Shown here piece after piece: positions 19,850 through 28,744 of a DNA stretch of 59,319 bases. The DNA is from Candidatus Heimdallarchaeota archaeon LC_2 (GTDB taxonomy: Archaea; Asgardarchaeota; Heimdallarchaeia; Heimdallarchaeales; Kariarchaeaceae). The stretch is from contig MDVR01000016.1 in assembly GCA_001940725.1 (NCBI GenBank), positions 1-59,319 on the forward strand. The letters are read 5' to 3'. The position numbers and the translations under genes were made by a program. Within the stretch, counting starts at the first letter, position 1. The number at the start of each line of letters is the position of its first letter. The notes under the pieces are model-generated. The model saw nothing but the letters and a program-made list of their open reading frames with translations, ran no database searches and was not told where the DNA came from.

Positions 19850-20794
19850 TTATTTTATTTTGACACTTCTATTATTAAAATCCCAATCCTTGGGTGTCAA
19901 TACTTTCATTCCTTTAGGTATTGCTGTGATCTTGATACGGCCCTCGGAGAATAGTTCTCCTTCTGCTTCACCACGTAAAACTTTATTGTGACTTTCATCT
20001 GGTTCTATTATTATTTCAGAAGCTCTTATCATTGTTACGTATTTAGTTTCTTCAACATGTTTGGCTGAGAATACTTTAGGAAATAATCTTAAAAATTTAA
20101 ATTTTCCTATGTCATGGATAATTGCAACACTCATCTTATCATGATTAAATCTAGCACCAGGTAAAACATTCATTCCTGAGCCAAAAGTTTGTCCGAATCC
20201 AGCAGCAATTAAATTTAAGTTACAATTTTCTTCTTTTCCATCAATTGTTAATTTAACTGGATAAGGTTTATGTCTTGTTAGTAATGCTATAGTCAATAAG
20301 CTATATTTTTTACTACCTGTAATCCATTTAAGGTGCTTCTCTGATGCTTTTGCTATATCTCCACCAATTCCTGCATCTAAAATATTAATTGAATACCTGT
20401 CATTTGCTTTAACTATAGAAATTTCTTTAATTTCTCCATCCTGCAAGTTTGACACACCATCTTGCCATCTCCCGTCGATTCCTAATCCTCCCACAAAATC
20501 ATTTCCAGAACCAATAGGGATTGAAGCAAAGGTTAATCCAGCACGAATTGCGCCGTTCCCTACCTCATGCGCCGTTCCATCCCCTCCTAAAGAACAAACA
20601 ACATTAAACCCTTCTTTTTTTGCATCTTCAGCCATTGAAATCGCATCTAGGGGGGCAGTAGTTTCAAATAATTGATAATCAATATCTATCTCTTTCAACA
20701 ATTTTTCAATTTTTGGTAATTTCTTTTTGGCTTTTCCTCCTCTAGTTGCAGGATTGAAAATTATTTTTATGGATCTATTGTCAGGTGTATCCAC
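19850..20794 (-). CDS. Diacylglycerol/sphingosine-type lipid kinase
   Basis: A 314-residue DAGK-catalytic protein: IIFNPATRGGKAKKK, the nucleotide-binding SLGGDGTAHEVGNG, and PIGSGNDFVGGLGI. The length and the C-terminal beta domain match YegS/DgkB. It should phosphorylate a lipid alcohol with ATP; archaeal substrates are mostly undefined. This copy is full length. An identical 5' part (from 20325 to beyond the start) is repeated 958 bases further on as a broken copy. Confidence 0.88.
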   Translation of the reverse strand: MDTPDNRSIKIIFNPATRGGKAKKKLPKIEKLLKEIDIDYQLFETTAPLDAISMAEDAKKEGFNVVCSLGGDGTAHEVGNGAIRAGLTFASIPIGSGNDFVGGLGIDGRWQDGVSNLQDGEIKEISIVKANDRYSINILDAGIGGDIAKASEKHLKWITGSKKYSLLTIALLTRHKPYPVKLTIDGKEENCNLNLIAAGFGQTFGSGMNVLPGARFNHDKMSVAIIHDIGKFKFLRLFPKVFSAKHVEETKYVTMIRASEIIIEPDESHNKVLRGEAEGELFSEGRIKITAIPKGMKVLTPKDWDFNNRSVKIK

Positions 20795-20890
20795 ATTAGG
20801 AACTCAATAAGTATGTGCTTTAAGAATAACGTCTGAATCAAGGAATTTCATATAATTCAATAAAAATTAAAGGGCTATCTTCAAATTGAT

Positions 20891-21040
20891 ATGAAATCTA
20901 GTTTATGGAGCATTTACGACAATATTTATGATTATAAAACTGAGTTTCAATCGAAACTAAATTCAAATACTAAATTATATGGTAATATAGCTTGGGATGA
21001 AGAAAATTTGTCAGATGAGATTTGTTTCGATGAATTCTGA
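20891..21040 (+). CDS. Possible small protein of 49 residues
   Basis: A short acidic frame with an ATG start lies between the Trm5-like and lipid-kinase genes on the opposite strand (begins MKSSLWSIYDNIYDYK, ends SDEICFDEF). I recognise no family and see no Shine-Dalgarno. It is repeated exactly at 21849-21998 in the second duplication copy. It could be chance: the stretch is short. Confidence 0.25.
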   Translation: MKSSLWSIYDNIYDYKTEFQSKLNSNTKLYGNIAWDEENLSDEICFDEF

Positions 21041-21057
21041 CGGGCGAACTGACCTTG

Positions 21058-21285
21058 CTATAATTTTTTTATTGTAATACAAGTATGATATTCATCTGGA
21101 GAATATTGGCGAACTTTATGAATATCAAAAATTTGATAATCCTTCAATTCCTGCATAATTACTCTCTTGCACAATTTATCGTGATTTACCATTGGTATGA
21201 AAGAATACATATGAATAATTCCATTCTTTTTCAAGACTTTATCAGCAGCTTTCAAGTATTTCAATGCGTTTGAGGGGTGATTCAT
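21058..21285 (-). pseudogene. C-terminal fragment of Trm5-like gene (duplication copy)
   Basis: The last 75 codons of the Trm5-like gene at 22016-23095, cut off at the duplication boundary near 21283. It has no methyltransferase SAM-binding core. It exists only because of the 958-bp repeat. Confidence 0.85.
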
Positions 21286-21752
21286 TTAAGGTGCTTCTCT
21301 GATGCTTTTGCTATATCTCCACCAATTCCTGCATCTAAAATATTAATTGAATACCTGTCATTTGCTTTAACTATAGAAATTTCTTTAATTTCTCCATCCT
21401 GCAAGTTTGACACACCATCTTGCCATCTCCCGTCGATTCCTAATCCTCCCACAAAATCATTTCCAGAACCAATAGGGATTGAAGCAAAGGTTAATCCAGC
21501 ACGAATTGCGCCGTTCCCTACCTCATGCGCCGTTCCATCCCCTCCTAAAGAACAAACAACATTAAACCCTTCTTTTTTTGCATCTTCAGCCATTGAAATC
21601 GCATCTAGGGGGGCAGTAGTTTCAAATAATTGATAATCAATATCTATCTCTTTCAACAATTTTTCAATTTTTGGTAATTTCTTTTTGGCTTTTCCTCCTC
21701 TAGTTGCAGGATTGAAAATTATTTTTATGGATCTATTGTCAGGTGTATCCAC
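21282..21752 (-). pseudogene. N-terminal fragment of lipid kinase (duplication copy)
   Basis: The first ~156 codons of the lipid kinase at 19850-20794, including GGDGT, cut at the duplication boundary where a TGA arises at once from the joined sequence. It lacks the C-terminal lipid-binding domain. It is a by-product of the tandem repeat. Confidence 0.85.
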
Positions 21753-22015
21753 ATTAGGAACTCAATAAGTATGTGCTTTAAGAATAACGTCTGAATCAAG
21801 GAATTTCATATAATTCAATAAAAATTAAAGGGCTATCTTCAAATTGATATGAAATCTAGTTTATGGAGCATTTACGACAATATTTATGATTATAAAACTG
21901 AGTTTCAATCGAAACTAAATTCAAATACTAAATTATATGGTAATATAGCTTGGGATGAAGAAAATTTGTCAGATGAGATTTGTTTCGATGAATTCTGACG
22001 GGCGAACTGACCTTG

Positions 22016-23095
22016 CTATAATTTTTTTATTGTAATACAAGTATGATATTCATCTGGAGAATATTGGCGAACTTTATGAATATCAAAAATTTGATAATCC
22101 TTCAATTCCTGCATAATTACTCTCTTGCACAATTTATCGTGATTTACCATTGGTATGAAAGAATACATATGAATAATTCCATTCTTTTTCAAGACTTTAT
22201 CAGCAGCTTTCAAGTATTTCAATGCGTTTGAGGGGTGATTCATGATAATTCTGTCAAAACTTAATCCTTGTTCAAGATATTTTTCTACAATATTTTTAGC
22301 ATCTCCAGTATGTATCACAATTTCTCCTTTCAATCGTTTATTCAGTTCTAAAGATTTAGAAATTATTTTAGTGGCGTTTTCATTAATATCTAAAGTATAA
22401 ACTATTGCAGTTTGTAATTGAGTAATATGTAATCCAAAAGGCGCAGCAGCACCAAACATGTCAAGCACGATTTCGTTTGGACCTACCATTTCAGCAATTC
22501 TTCTATGTTCAGTTGATAACCTTGGCGAGAAATAAATTTTCTCCAAATTTACAAAAATATTTAGTCCATATTCTCTGTGCACGGTTTCATAATTCAAAAC
22601 CCCAGCAATAAGTTCTAAACCTCGTAATCTAGTAATTCCACTAACAGCTTTGCTTTTTCTAAAAACTGATTTCGTACCAGGATGTAGTTTCATAATCGCA
22701 TTTCCGATATTATATTTATATTCAATAATTTCGTTTTTTAGGTCTATTATTGCAATAGATCCTATTTGGTCATATGCTGTTGGTTGAAATTTTAATAACT
22801 TGATGGGTATAACCTCTCTCAAAATATCAGAAATCGATTTCATTACCAATTTTTTAATTCTAAATTTATGTTTTGATTGTTTGATATCTCTCATGAGGTG
22901 AGATTTAAGCTGAATGATATTTAGGTCAATTTTAAATTCCAAAGGTACAATTAGCTCGGTATCAGTATTATCAATCTTGAGATGACTAGAGATTAAATCT
23001 CGATCTTTTAGAAATTTCAAGATCAACTTTGCATCCTCTTTCAAAATAAACAAAGCATTAGCCTCTACTAAATCCAAATTAGTCATATCAATCAA
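22016..23095 (-). CDS. trm5: tRNA (guanine-37-N1) methyltransferase, Trm5-like
   Basis: A 359-residue class I methyltransferase with the Trm5 landmarks IYFSPRLSTEHRRIAEMV, motif I VLDMFGAAAPFG, and MNHPSNALKYL at the catalytic NxP position. The N-terminal ~170 residues match the Trm5 D1/D2 region only loosely. The enzyme methylates G37 next to the anticodon (m1G, or the isowyosine branch in archaea) and limits frameshifting. The glycine-rich loop reads FGAAAPFG rather than FAGVGPF, so this may be a divergent paralogue. Its 3' end is repeated upstream by the tandem duplication. Confidence 0.82.
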   Translation of the reverse strand: MIDMTNLDLVEANALFILKEDAKLILKFLKDRDLISSHLKIDNTDTELIVPLEFKIDLNIIQLKSHLMRDIKQSKHKFRIKKLVMKSISDILREVIPIKLLKFQPTAYDQIGSIAIIDLKNEIIEYKYNIGNAIMKLHPGTKSVFRKSKAVSGITRLRGLELIAGVLNYETVHREYGLNIFVNLEKIYFSPRLSTEHRRIAEMVGPNEIVLDMFGAAAPFGLHITQLQTAIVYTLDINENATKIISKSLELNKRLKGEIVIHTGDAKNIVEKYLEQGLSFDRIIMNHPSNALKYLKAADKVLKKNGIIHMYSFIPMVNHDKLCKRVIMQELKDYQIFDIHKVRQYSPDEYHTCITIKKL

Positions 23096-23318
23096 CCAAG
23101 AATTACTTATAGATACGTGTTATTAATACCCGCAAGAAATCAAATCCATCATAATTTAAAGCTAATTCTGTTTAATATGGCGATAAATATCTCAAGAAGC
23201 AAATAACGTTTCATTTTATCCCTTTGCGTATTAATAATTTCGAAATCCACGAGTTTATACTAATTCCAAACTAAATATTAAGGTACATAAACTGAAAACG
23301 AACATATAACAATGAACA

Positions 23319-23972
23319 ATGTCTGATTACAAACAAGTTCCAGAGTCTTTCATTAATCAAATCCTTCATCGATTAAATCAAGTACGCTTAGATGTAACTG
23401 ATGATGTATTAGAAACCTTTCTTGAGGTTCCCCGAGAAAATTTTGTTTTAGAAAAAAATCGTAAAAATGCATACACAGATCGACCACAACCGATTTTTGC
23501 TGATCAAACAATAAGTGCACCTCATATGTATGCTATGATGATGAGTAGGGCTTTAGGAGATCCCAGTAAAGGAATGACAATCTTAGAAATCGGGACTGGA
23601 TCCGGGTATGGTGCTGCTCTACTTGGTCATATTGTTAATCCTGGTAAAGTTTATACAATTGAAAGACATCACAAATTAGTTAAATTTGCTCAATCGAATA
23701 TTGAGAGCGTTAATCTAGATAACATTGAGGTTATCCACGGTAATGGCACAAAAGATATTCCTGATTTATTGTTTGATCGAATTATTGTCACAGCGGCTGG
23801 AAAATCGCTACCACCAATATATGAAAACCATTTGAAAATTGGAGGGAAGATTGTAATCCCATTGGTCAATGAAAATAATGATCAGTGGATGTGGACATTT
23901 ACAAAAAAAGAAAATGGATCAATCTCTCACCACCGATCATTGCAGGTAATTTTTGTTCCTCTAGTATATTGA
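23319..23972 (+). CDS. pcm: Protein-L-isoaspartate O-methyltransferase
   Basis: A 217-residue protein with DQTISAPHMYAMM, motif I ILEIGTGSGYGAALL, and IVTAAGKSLPP, all hallmarks of PCMT. It methylates isoaspartyl residues in damaged proteins to start their repair. The gene is monocistronic, and ~220 bases upstream contain only AT-rich promoter-like DNA. Confidence 0.92.
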   Translation: MSDYKQVPESFINQILHRLNQVRLDVTDDVLETFLEVPRENFVLEKNRKNAYTDRPQPIFADQTISAPHMYAMMMSRALGDPSKGMTILEIGTGSGYGAALLGHIVNPGKVYTIERHHKLVKFAQSNIESVNLDNIEVIHGNGTKDIPDLLFDRIIVTAAGKSLPPIYENHLKIGGKIVIPLVNENNDQWMWTFTKKENGSISHHRSLQVIFVPLVY

Positions 23973-24074
23973 AATAAATAAAATAGATGAAACTAAATAT
24001 ATGGATATTTCAAACTCTCTGCAACCCCACTAGTAGATTTTTATAACCTATTGTTATTATTATTTTGAAGATAA

Positions 24075-25130
24075 GTGGGAGTTAAAAATCTTAGTCAAAT
24101 CCTTAAAGGACAGAATATTGACATAAAAGAACCAATACCTCTACCAAAATTAGCAAATAGAACTTTGGGAATTGATGGATTCAATCAATTATTCCAATTT
24201 ATGTCATCAATTAGGGATGTCAGTGGAGGTTCTATGGTTGATAGTGATGGGAGAATAACTTCTCATTTAATCGGCTTATTAACACGAAATTGTGTGCTTT
24301 TACAGTACGGAATAGAACCTATTTATGTTTTTGATGGAAAGAGCCATCCTTTGAAAACTAAAGAAAAAGAAAGAAGACGAGAAGTAACTAAAGTTGCTGA
24401 AGCAGAATATAAGAAAGCACTTGCAGAAGGAGATATGATTAAAGCACGGTCATTTGGAAGTAGAGTTAACAAATTGACACCTGAGATGTTGGATGATTCA
24501 AAGCGATTGTTGGATTATTTGGGAATTCCATGGTTGAATGCACCTGGAGAAGGGGAGGCTCAAGCTGCACAAATGGTGATTGAAGGAAAAGTTTGGGCAA
24601 CTGCCAGTCAAGATTATGATACTATGTTATTTGGTGCCCCAACAATGGTTCGAAATTTGAATATCACAGGGAAGCGAAATTTGCCTGGGGGAAAGGTTAT
24701 TACCATTCAACCAGAAAAAATTGAATTGTTCAAATTGCTTGATACATTAAAATTGACTCAGGATCAACTAATTGATTTGGGTATTTTATTGGGCACAGAC
24801 TTCAATCCTGATGGTTTCACGAAAATCGGACCAATTACAGGTTACAAACTGATTCAAAAATATGGATCTTTTGAAGAAGTAAAGAAAAATAAACAAATTG
24901 TCAAGGATACAGAAATTCCTTATGAAGAAATTCGAGACATCTTTTTGAAGCCTAATGTTAACAAAAATTTGACGATTGATAAATCGAAAAAATTCGATAA
25001 AGATAAAATCCTTGAATTTTTAGTTGAGGAAAGGAGCTTTTCGAGAGATCGTTATATCAATATAATAGATAAAACAGTGCGAGAAATGGAAATTAACAAA
25101 TCACAAACATCTCTTGATGATTGGTTTTAA
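24075..25130 (+). CDS. fen: Flap endonuclease 1
   Basis: A 351-residue archaeal FEN1. The GTG start gives the conserved MGVKNL N-terminus, which places the Gly at the active site. Acidic clusters are seen in LGIDGFNQLFQF, YVFDGK, GEGEAQAA, SQDYDTML and LGTDFNPDG. The last residues, SQTSLDDWF, form a PCNA-interacting (PIP) box. It removes 5' flaps in Okazaki-fragment maturation and base-excision repair. Confidence 0.95.
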   Translation: MGVKNLSQILKGQNIDIKEPIPLPKLANRTLGIDGFNQLFQFMSSIRDVSGGSMVDSDGRITSHLIGLLTRNCVLLQYGIEPIYVFDGKSHPLKTKEKERRREVTKVAEAEYKKALAEGDMIKARSFGSRVNKLTPEMLDDSKRLLDYLGIPWLNAPGEGEAQAAQMVIEGKVWATASQDYDTMLFGAPTMVRNLNITGKRNLPGGKVITIQPEKIELFKLLDTLKLTQDQLIDLGILLGTDFNPDGFTKIGPITGYKLIQKYGSFEEVKKNKQIVKDTEIPYEEIRDIFLKPNVNKNLTIDKSKKFDKDKILEFLVEERSFSRDRYINIIDKTVREMEINKSQTSLDDWF

Positions 25131-25218
25131 TCTATTCTTGATTTCAATCAGTTTCTGAATGCGCTAACATTAAACCTTTAACTACTTTTGGAGTGGGCAA
25201 TATGTCGAGAGTATAACA

Positions 25219-25425
25219 GTGAAAATAGAAACTAGAATTAACTATATCACTTTCCTGATTTTGGGATTAATTTTTATCCTAGTTGGTCAAGCGCTAAATG
25301 AACTTGATATTATTGATACAATAAATGCAGCTTCTGCAGGGGAAGGTAATGATTTTGATATTTGGTATCAATTTTTGCTACCTTGGGTAGGAGATGAATC
25401 GAGTGGATTACCCACACCTTGGTAA
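25219..25425 (+). CDS. Small single-span membrane protein next to Fe-S protein
   Basis: A 68-residue protein from a GTG start with one hydrophobic helix (~residues 9-28, ITFLILGLIFILVGQAL) and a C-terminal tail holding DIWYQFLLPWVGD. No family is recognised. It ends 14 bases before the start of the NapH-like gene, so the two are almost certainly cotranscribed. It may be a small subunit of the same membrane redox complex. Confidence 0.55.
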   Translation: MKIETRINYITFLILGLIFILVGQALNELDIIDTINAASAGEGNDFDIWYQFLLPWVGDESSGLPTPW

Positions 25426-25426
25426 A

Positions 25427-25430
25427 GGAG
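25427..25430 (+). promoter_or_regulatory. Shine-Dalgarno GGAG that fixes the NapH-like start
   Basis: GGAG ends 9 bases before ATG 25440. It argues for that start over the in-frame TTG at 25419, which lies upstream of it. Confidence 0.6.
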
Positions 25431-25439
25431 ATAAATAAA

Positions 25440-26372
25440 ATGGCCACATCAGAACAAACTTCCAATTTTTCAAATTTATTCAATGGATTATCAAATAAAA
25501 GGATCCGAACAATTAGGCTAATTTCCCAAATTTCAATGTTTTTTATAGTTAATGGTGTTATTTTTGGATTATCTCGCATTCCGTTCCCTGTACCATTTGT
25601 TATGCCAGCAGGTGCCCCCTTCGGAATAACATGGGGTGGCCTTGATGCAATCCAATTCATCTTTGCCCAAGGGCAATTTCCATTCTTTGTTTTTGGATTA
25701 TTTTTCTTAACTGGTGCAACAGTCGGGAAATTTTTCTGTGGCTGGGGCTGTCCAGTAGGTTTTTGGCAGGATTTCTTAGCAATATTTCCAATGAAAAAAT
25801 GGAAGATATCAAAACCTGATAATAAAGCATTTCAAGATATTTCTGGTTTCCTGTTGTGGTTTGTTCTTCTCTTTACAGCATGGGTTGGTTTTCAGAGTAC
25901 TCAAGGTTCTGTAGCGGTTAATTATTGGACTCGTATCCCTTATGCAGTGATTGATCCCGCAGGGACATTAATGGTAACATTATTCTACGCATTTTTCTGG
26001 AAAATTTTACCGGGTGATGATCTTGGTAATTCTTTTGGTTCAATTGTCGATTCTATGGGTTTCATCTTTATTCTAAAGATGTCCATTTTGTTAATAATTA
26101 CATTAGTTTCTATGAAAGTTCCTAGGGCTTACTGCAGATGGATATGTCCTACAGGTGCTTTACTTGGATATATATCACCAAATTCGATACTTACTGTTAA
26201 GAGAGACACCCTCAAATGTGTGTCTGGTTGTACTAAATGTGAGGATGCTTGTCCTATGGGTGTTCCATTACTCGATGAAGATCCAGATGGGATATCAAAT
26301 TCACTATGCATTAATTGTGGTAATTGTATAGATGCATGTCCTGACGCCATGAGTTTTACTTTAAGATTATAA
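25440..26372 (+). CDS. NapH/CcoG-like polyferredoxin membrane protein
   Basis: A 310-residue protein with about five membrane helices, two CxxxCP motifs near the membrane (FCGWGCPVGFWQD and YCRWICPTGALLG), and two C-terminal 4Fe-4S ferredoxin sites (CVSGCTKCEDACP and CINCGNCIDACP). NapH, NosR and MauN relatives carry electrons from quinol to a periplasmic or other acceptor. No reductase gene lies nearby, so the partner is unknown. A small membrane protein precedes it in the same transcript. Confidence 0.85.
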   Translation: MATSEQTSNFSNLFNGLSNKRIRTIRLISQISMFFIVNGVIFGLSRIPFPVPFVMPAGAPFGITWGGLDAIQFIFAQGQFPFFVFGLFFLTGATVGKFFCGWGCPVGFWQDFLAIFPMKKWKISKPDNKAFQDISGFLLWFVLLFTAWVGFQSTQGSVAVNYWTRIPYAVIDPAGTLMVTLFYAFFWKILPGDDLGNSFGSIVDSMGFIFILKMSILLIITLVSMKVPRAYCRWICPTGALLGYISPNSILTVKRDTLKCVSGCTKCEDACPMGVPLLDEDPDGISNSLCINCGNCIDACPDAMSFTLRL

Positions 26373-26480
26373 TAACTATAGAATTCAATTTGTAATAACC
26401 ATTTTTCTTAAAAAATCTATTCTTTCTTGATAAGGTCTTATAATATATGACTTTCTTAATTAAATTGATTTAACAAGTCG

Positions 26481-26494
26481 TCTAGATATCTAGA
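26481..26494. promoter_or_regulatory. 14-bp perfect palindrome upstream of DNA methyltransferase
   Basis: TCTAGATATCTAGA reads the same on both strands. It lies 155 bases before the methyltransferase start and just ahead of the CGCG cluster. A dimeric regulator or a restriction-modification control protein could bind here. This is inference from symmetry and position only. Confidence 0.4.
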
Positions 26495-26507
26495 AACAAT
26501 TAAATTT

Positions 26508-26625
26508 CGCGCGAAAAATAGTTTAAAGTGTTGGCATTTACAAGTATATTCAAATAAACATCGCGATAAATAAAAAATATCAATAACTACGCGAATATCA
26601 GTAGTTTAAATTATTGAATTTCGCG
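26508..26625. promoter_or_regulatory. Cluster of five CGCG sites before an orphan DNA methyltransferase
   Basis: CGCG occurs at 26508, 26510, 26562, 26590 and 26622. The first two form the 12-bp palindrome TTTCGCGCGAAA, and two sites are TCGCGA. In a background this AT-rich, CGCG is rare: I found only about seven others in the rest of the window by eye. The cluster fills the promoter region of the methyltransferase. It could be a methylation-sensitive operator giving autoregulation, or the target of a separate regulator. Confidence 0.5.
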
Positions 26626-26648
26626 ACAATTGTAGTGATCGAATTCTT

Positions 26649-27542
26649 ATGAGTGGGACAAAGACTAGTGACTTCGGATCAACCAAAAGGGAAAATCACG
26701 ATAGTCGACACTTTTATTCCTCAAAAATGTATAGTGAGATAAAACCTGCATCAAGTCATGCTTCAGATGGTTTGGAAAATACATTTCCTAAAAAATTGGA
26801 AAATAAAATAATTAAAGGTGACAGTCAGGACTTATCAATAATTCCAGATTTATCGATTCATTTGGTAGTTACAAGCCCCCCTTACAATACAAGAAAACAA
26901 TATGATGAAGATTTATCACTCACAGAGTATTTATCTCTGATCGAAAATGTTTGCAGAGAAATTTACCCAAAATTAGTTGATGGTGGAAGGTTGATCCTAA
27001 ACATTGCTAATCTTGGTAGAAAACCTTATATCCCTTTATCAGACTATATTAGTCATATTTTAACAAGTTTAGGATATTTTCAACGAGGTGAAATTATATG
27101 GGATAAAGGTTCCAGTGCAGGTTCAAGTACCGCTTGGGGATCATGGGCCTCAGCGACCAATCCTTGTCTTCGAGATGTACACGAATATATCCTAGTCTTC
27201 TCCAAGGGGACCATGAAACGATTTAAAGGTGAAAAAAATAATACCATCAGTCGAGATGAATTTTTGGAATACACGAAATCAATTTGGCAATTTTCAACAG
27301 TATCTGCAAAAAGAATAGGCCATCCTGCACCCTTTCCTAAGGAATTACCATATCGCTGTATTCAATTATATTCACTCGAAGATGACATGGTATTTGACCC
27401 TTTCATAGGGAGTGGTTCAACTGCTCTTGCTGCTATTGATTCGAAAAGGCGATTTTTTGGTATTGATTTAGATCAAAAATATGTAGAATTAGCGAATGAT
27501 CGAGTCGAAAAATTAAAAATGGAAAATGCAGGTAAAATTTAA
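26649..27542 (+). CDS. DNA methyltransferase, beta-class N4-cytosine/N6-adenine type
   Basis: A 297-residue enzyme with motif IV TSPPYN (~residues 78-83) preceding motif I FDPFIGSGSTALAA, the order typical of beta-class amino-methyltransferases. SPPY is most often seen in N4-cytosine enzymes. The first ~55 residues are polar and have no homology I recognise. No restriction endonuclease gene is adjacent, so it looks solitary. Five CGCG sites crowd its promoter, which makes CGCG a candidate recognition or control sequence. Confidence 0.85.
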   Translation: MSGTKTSDFGSTKRENHDSRHFYSSKMYSEIKPASSHASDGLENTFPKKLENKIIKGDSQDLSIIPDLSIHLVVTSPPYNTRKQYDEDLSLTEYLSLIENVCREIYPKLVDGGRLILNIANLGRKPYIPLSDYISHILTSLGYFQRGEIIWDKGSSAGSSTAWGSWASATNPCLRDVHEYILVFSKGTMKRFKGEKNNTISRDEFLEYTKSIWQFSTVSAKRIGHPAPFPKELPYRCIQLYSLEDDMVFDPFIGSGSTALAAIDSKRRFFGIDLDQKYVELANDRVEKLKMENAGKI

Positions 27543-27681
27543 TTCCTTTTACAACTCGTTTTTGGTAAATACAGAGATCAGATTTGGCTTAAATCACAAT
27601 CTATAACTTAAAGCAACTACTAAGAAATTTTTTTAAAACAACACCTTAATAAAATTGCAATCCAATTGCTAATTGTAATTA

Positions 27682-28617
27682 ATGACCTCCTCTATTTCAA
27701 ATCAATTAGATAATATTGGAAGACATGCAAGTGATCATGTACATGATCCTACTTCTATTCCTAGATTGAAATTGTGGGTTGTTTTAATTCTAACAATGAC
27801 ATTTCTTCTAGTCGAAGTAGTTGTTGGATATCTAGCAAATTCCCTTGCATTATTAGCTGATGCAGGTCATATGCTAAATGATGTTGTAAGTCTATTATTT
27901 GCGATAATTGCGATTTATCTAAGTTCAAAGAAAAGTAATTCCCAATTTACATTTGGATATAAGAGAGTGGAAATACTATCTGGATTTGTTAATGGATTAT
28001 CACTTCTCTTTATCTCAGGTTATATTCTCAAAGAAGCTATTGTTCGAACATTGGATTCTAATGGGGTAGAGGTAGAAGGATCCTTGGTTTTAATTGTGGG
28101 TTTCTTAGGATTATTGGTTAATCTAATTGGGTTAAAATTATTAGAAACGGAAAAAGACCATAGTATAAATGTGGAAGGTGCGTACCAACATATTATCGCA
28201 GATCTTTTAGGTTCCATAGGTGCATTAATTGCTGGTGTGGGGATAATATTCTTCAGGGCCTACTGGTTAGATACTTTAACCAGTGTTATAGTTTCAGTAT
28301 TAATTCTGAAGAGTGGTTTTTCAATCACCAAACGGTCTGTAAAAATCTTAATTGAGGCTACTCCAGAAGGTGTTGATCTTGATCTGATTAGAACAGAACT
28401 CAAAGCAATTTACGGTGTTGTCGACGTCCATGATTTTCACGCTTGGAGTGTGACAGATAACTTTAATCTGTTAACTGCACATGTTATAGTTACGTCTTAT
28501 GATATGTCAGAGTTAATTAAAAATACAGCCGCGGTTGTGTCAAGAAATCATGGATTTAATCATTCAACATTCCAAATTGAACAATATGCATGTTCTGAAA
28601 TTGATGAAAATTGTTAA
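27682..28617 (+). CDS. Cation diffusion facilitator (zinc exporter)
   Basis: A 311-residue CDF protein with six membrane helices. Metal-site residues appear in LLADAGHMLNDVVSL (HxxxD, helix 2) and in GAYQHIIADLLG (HxxxD, helix 5). The cytoplasmic C-terminal domain has VHDFHAWSV. This pattern matches ZitB/CzcD-like zinc exporters driven by proton exchange. A His-containing N-terminus (HASDHVHD) may bind metal. Confidence 0.9.
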   Translation: MTSSISNQLDNIGRHASDHVHDPTSIPRLKLWVVLILTMTFLLVEVVVGYLANSLALLADAGHMLNDVVSLLFAIIAIYLSSKKSNSQFTFGYKRVEILSGFVNGLSLLFISGYILKEAIVRTLDSNGVEVEGSLVLIVGFLGLLVNLIGLKLLETEKDHSINVEGAYQHIIADLLGSIGALIAGVGIIFFRAYWLDTLTSVIVSVLILKSGFSITKRSVKILIEATPEGVDLDLIRTELKAIYGVVDVHDFHAWSVTDNFNLLTAHVIVTSYDMSELIKNTAAVVSRNHGFNHSTFQIEQYACSEIDENC

Positions 28618-28680
28618 AAATCAAACTTATTAATTTGAATCATATAGGCTAAAAGTGACTAATTCAAGTAATTCGATATT

Positions 28681-28701
28681 TACTACTTTTCTAAAGTAGT
28701 A
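28681..28701. promoter_or_regulatory. Inverted repeat just upstream of a TATA box (putative operator)
   Basis: TACTACTTT and AAAGTAGTA are exact inverted 9-mers around TCT. A TATA-like CTTATATATTAA follows near 28714, and the ArsN2-like start is at 28745. The placement against the promoter suggests a repressor or activator site for the two-gene operon. Confidence 0.5.
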
Positions 28702-28744
28702 AAGTCGGAAAGTGCTTATATATTAATTTGACAAATATATATTT

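Larger units (their letters stand above)
20325..22243. repeat. Tandem direct duplication, 958-bp unit
   Basis: 20325-21282 is repeated as 21283-22240 with no difference I could find, and CAT occurs at each boundary (20325, 21283, 22241), a 3-base microhomology. Each unit holds the 5' half of the lipid-kinase gene, the intergenic region, and the last quarter of the Trm5-like gene. Removing one copy restores a simple head-to-tail arrangement of two intact genes. Perfect identity implies a very recent event or an amplification/assembly artefact. Confidence 0.92.

Noticed and set aside
20325..22243. Mobile element as cause of the 958-bp repeat
   Set aside because: No transposase, terminal repeats or target duplication; the unit boundaries lie inside housekeeping genes with only 3-base microhomology.
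26481..26648. CRISPR array or repeat array upstream of the methyltransferase
   Set aside because: The CGCG sites have irregular spacing (52, 28 and 32 bases) and no shared longer repeat.
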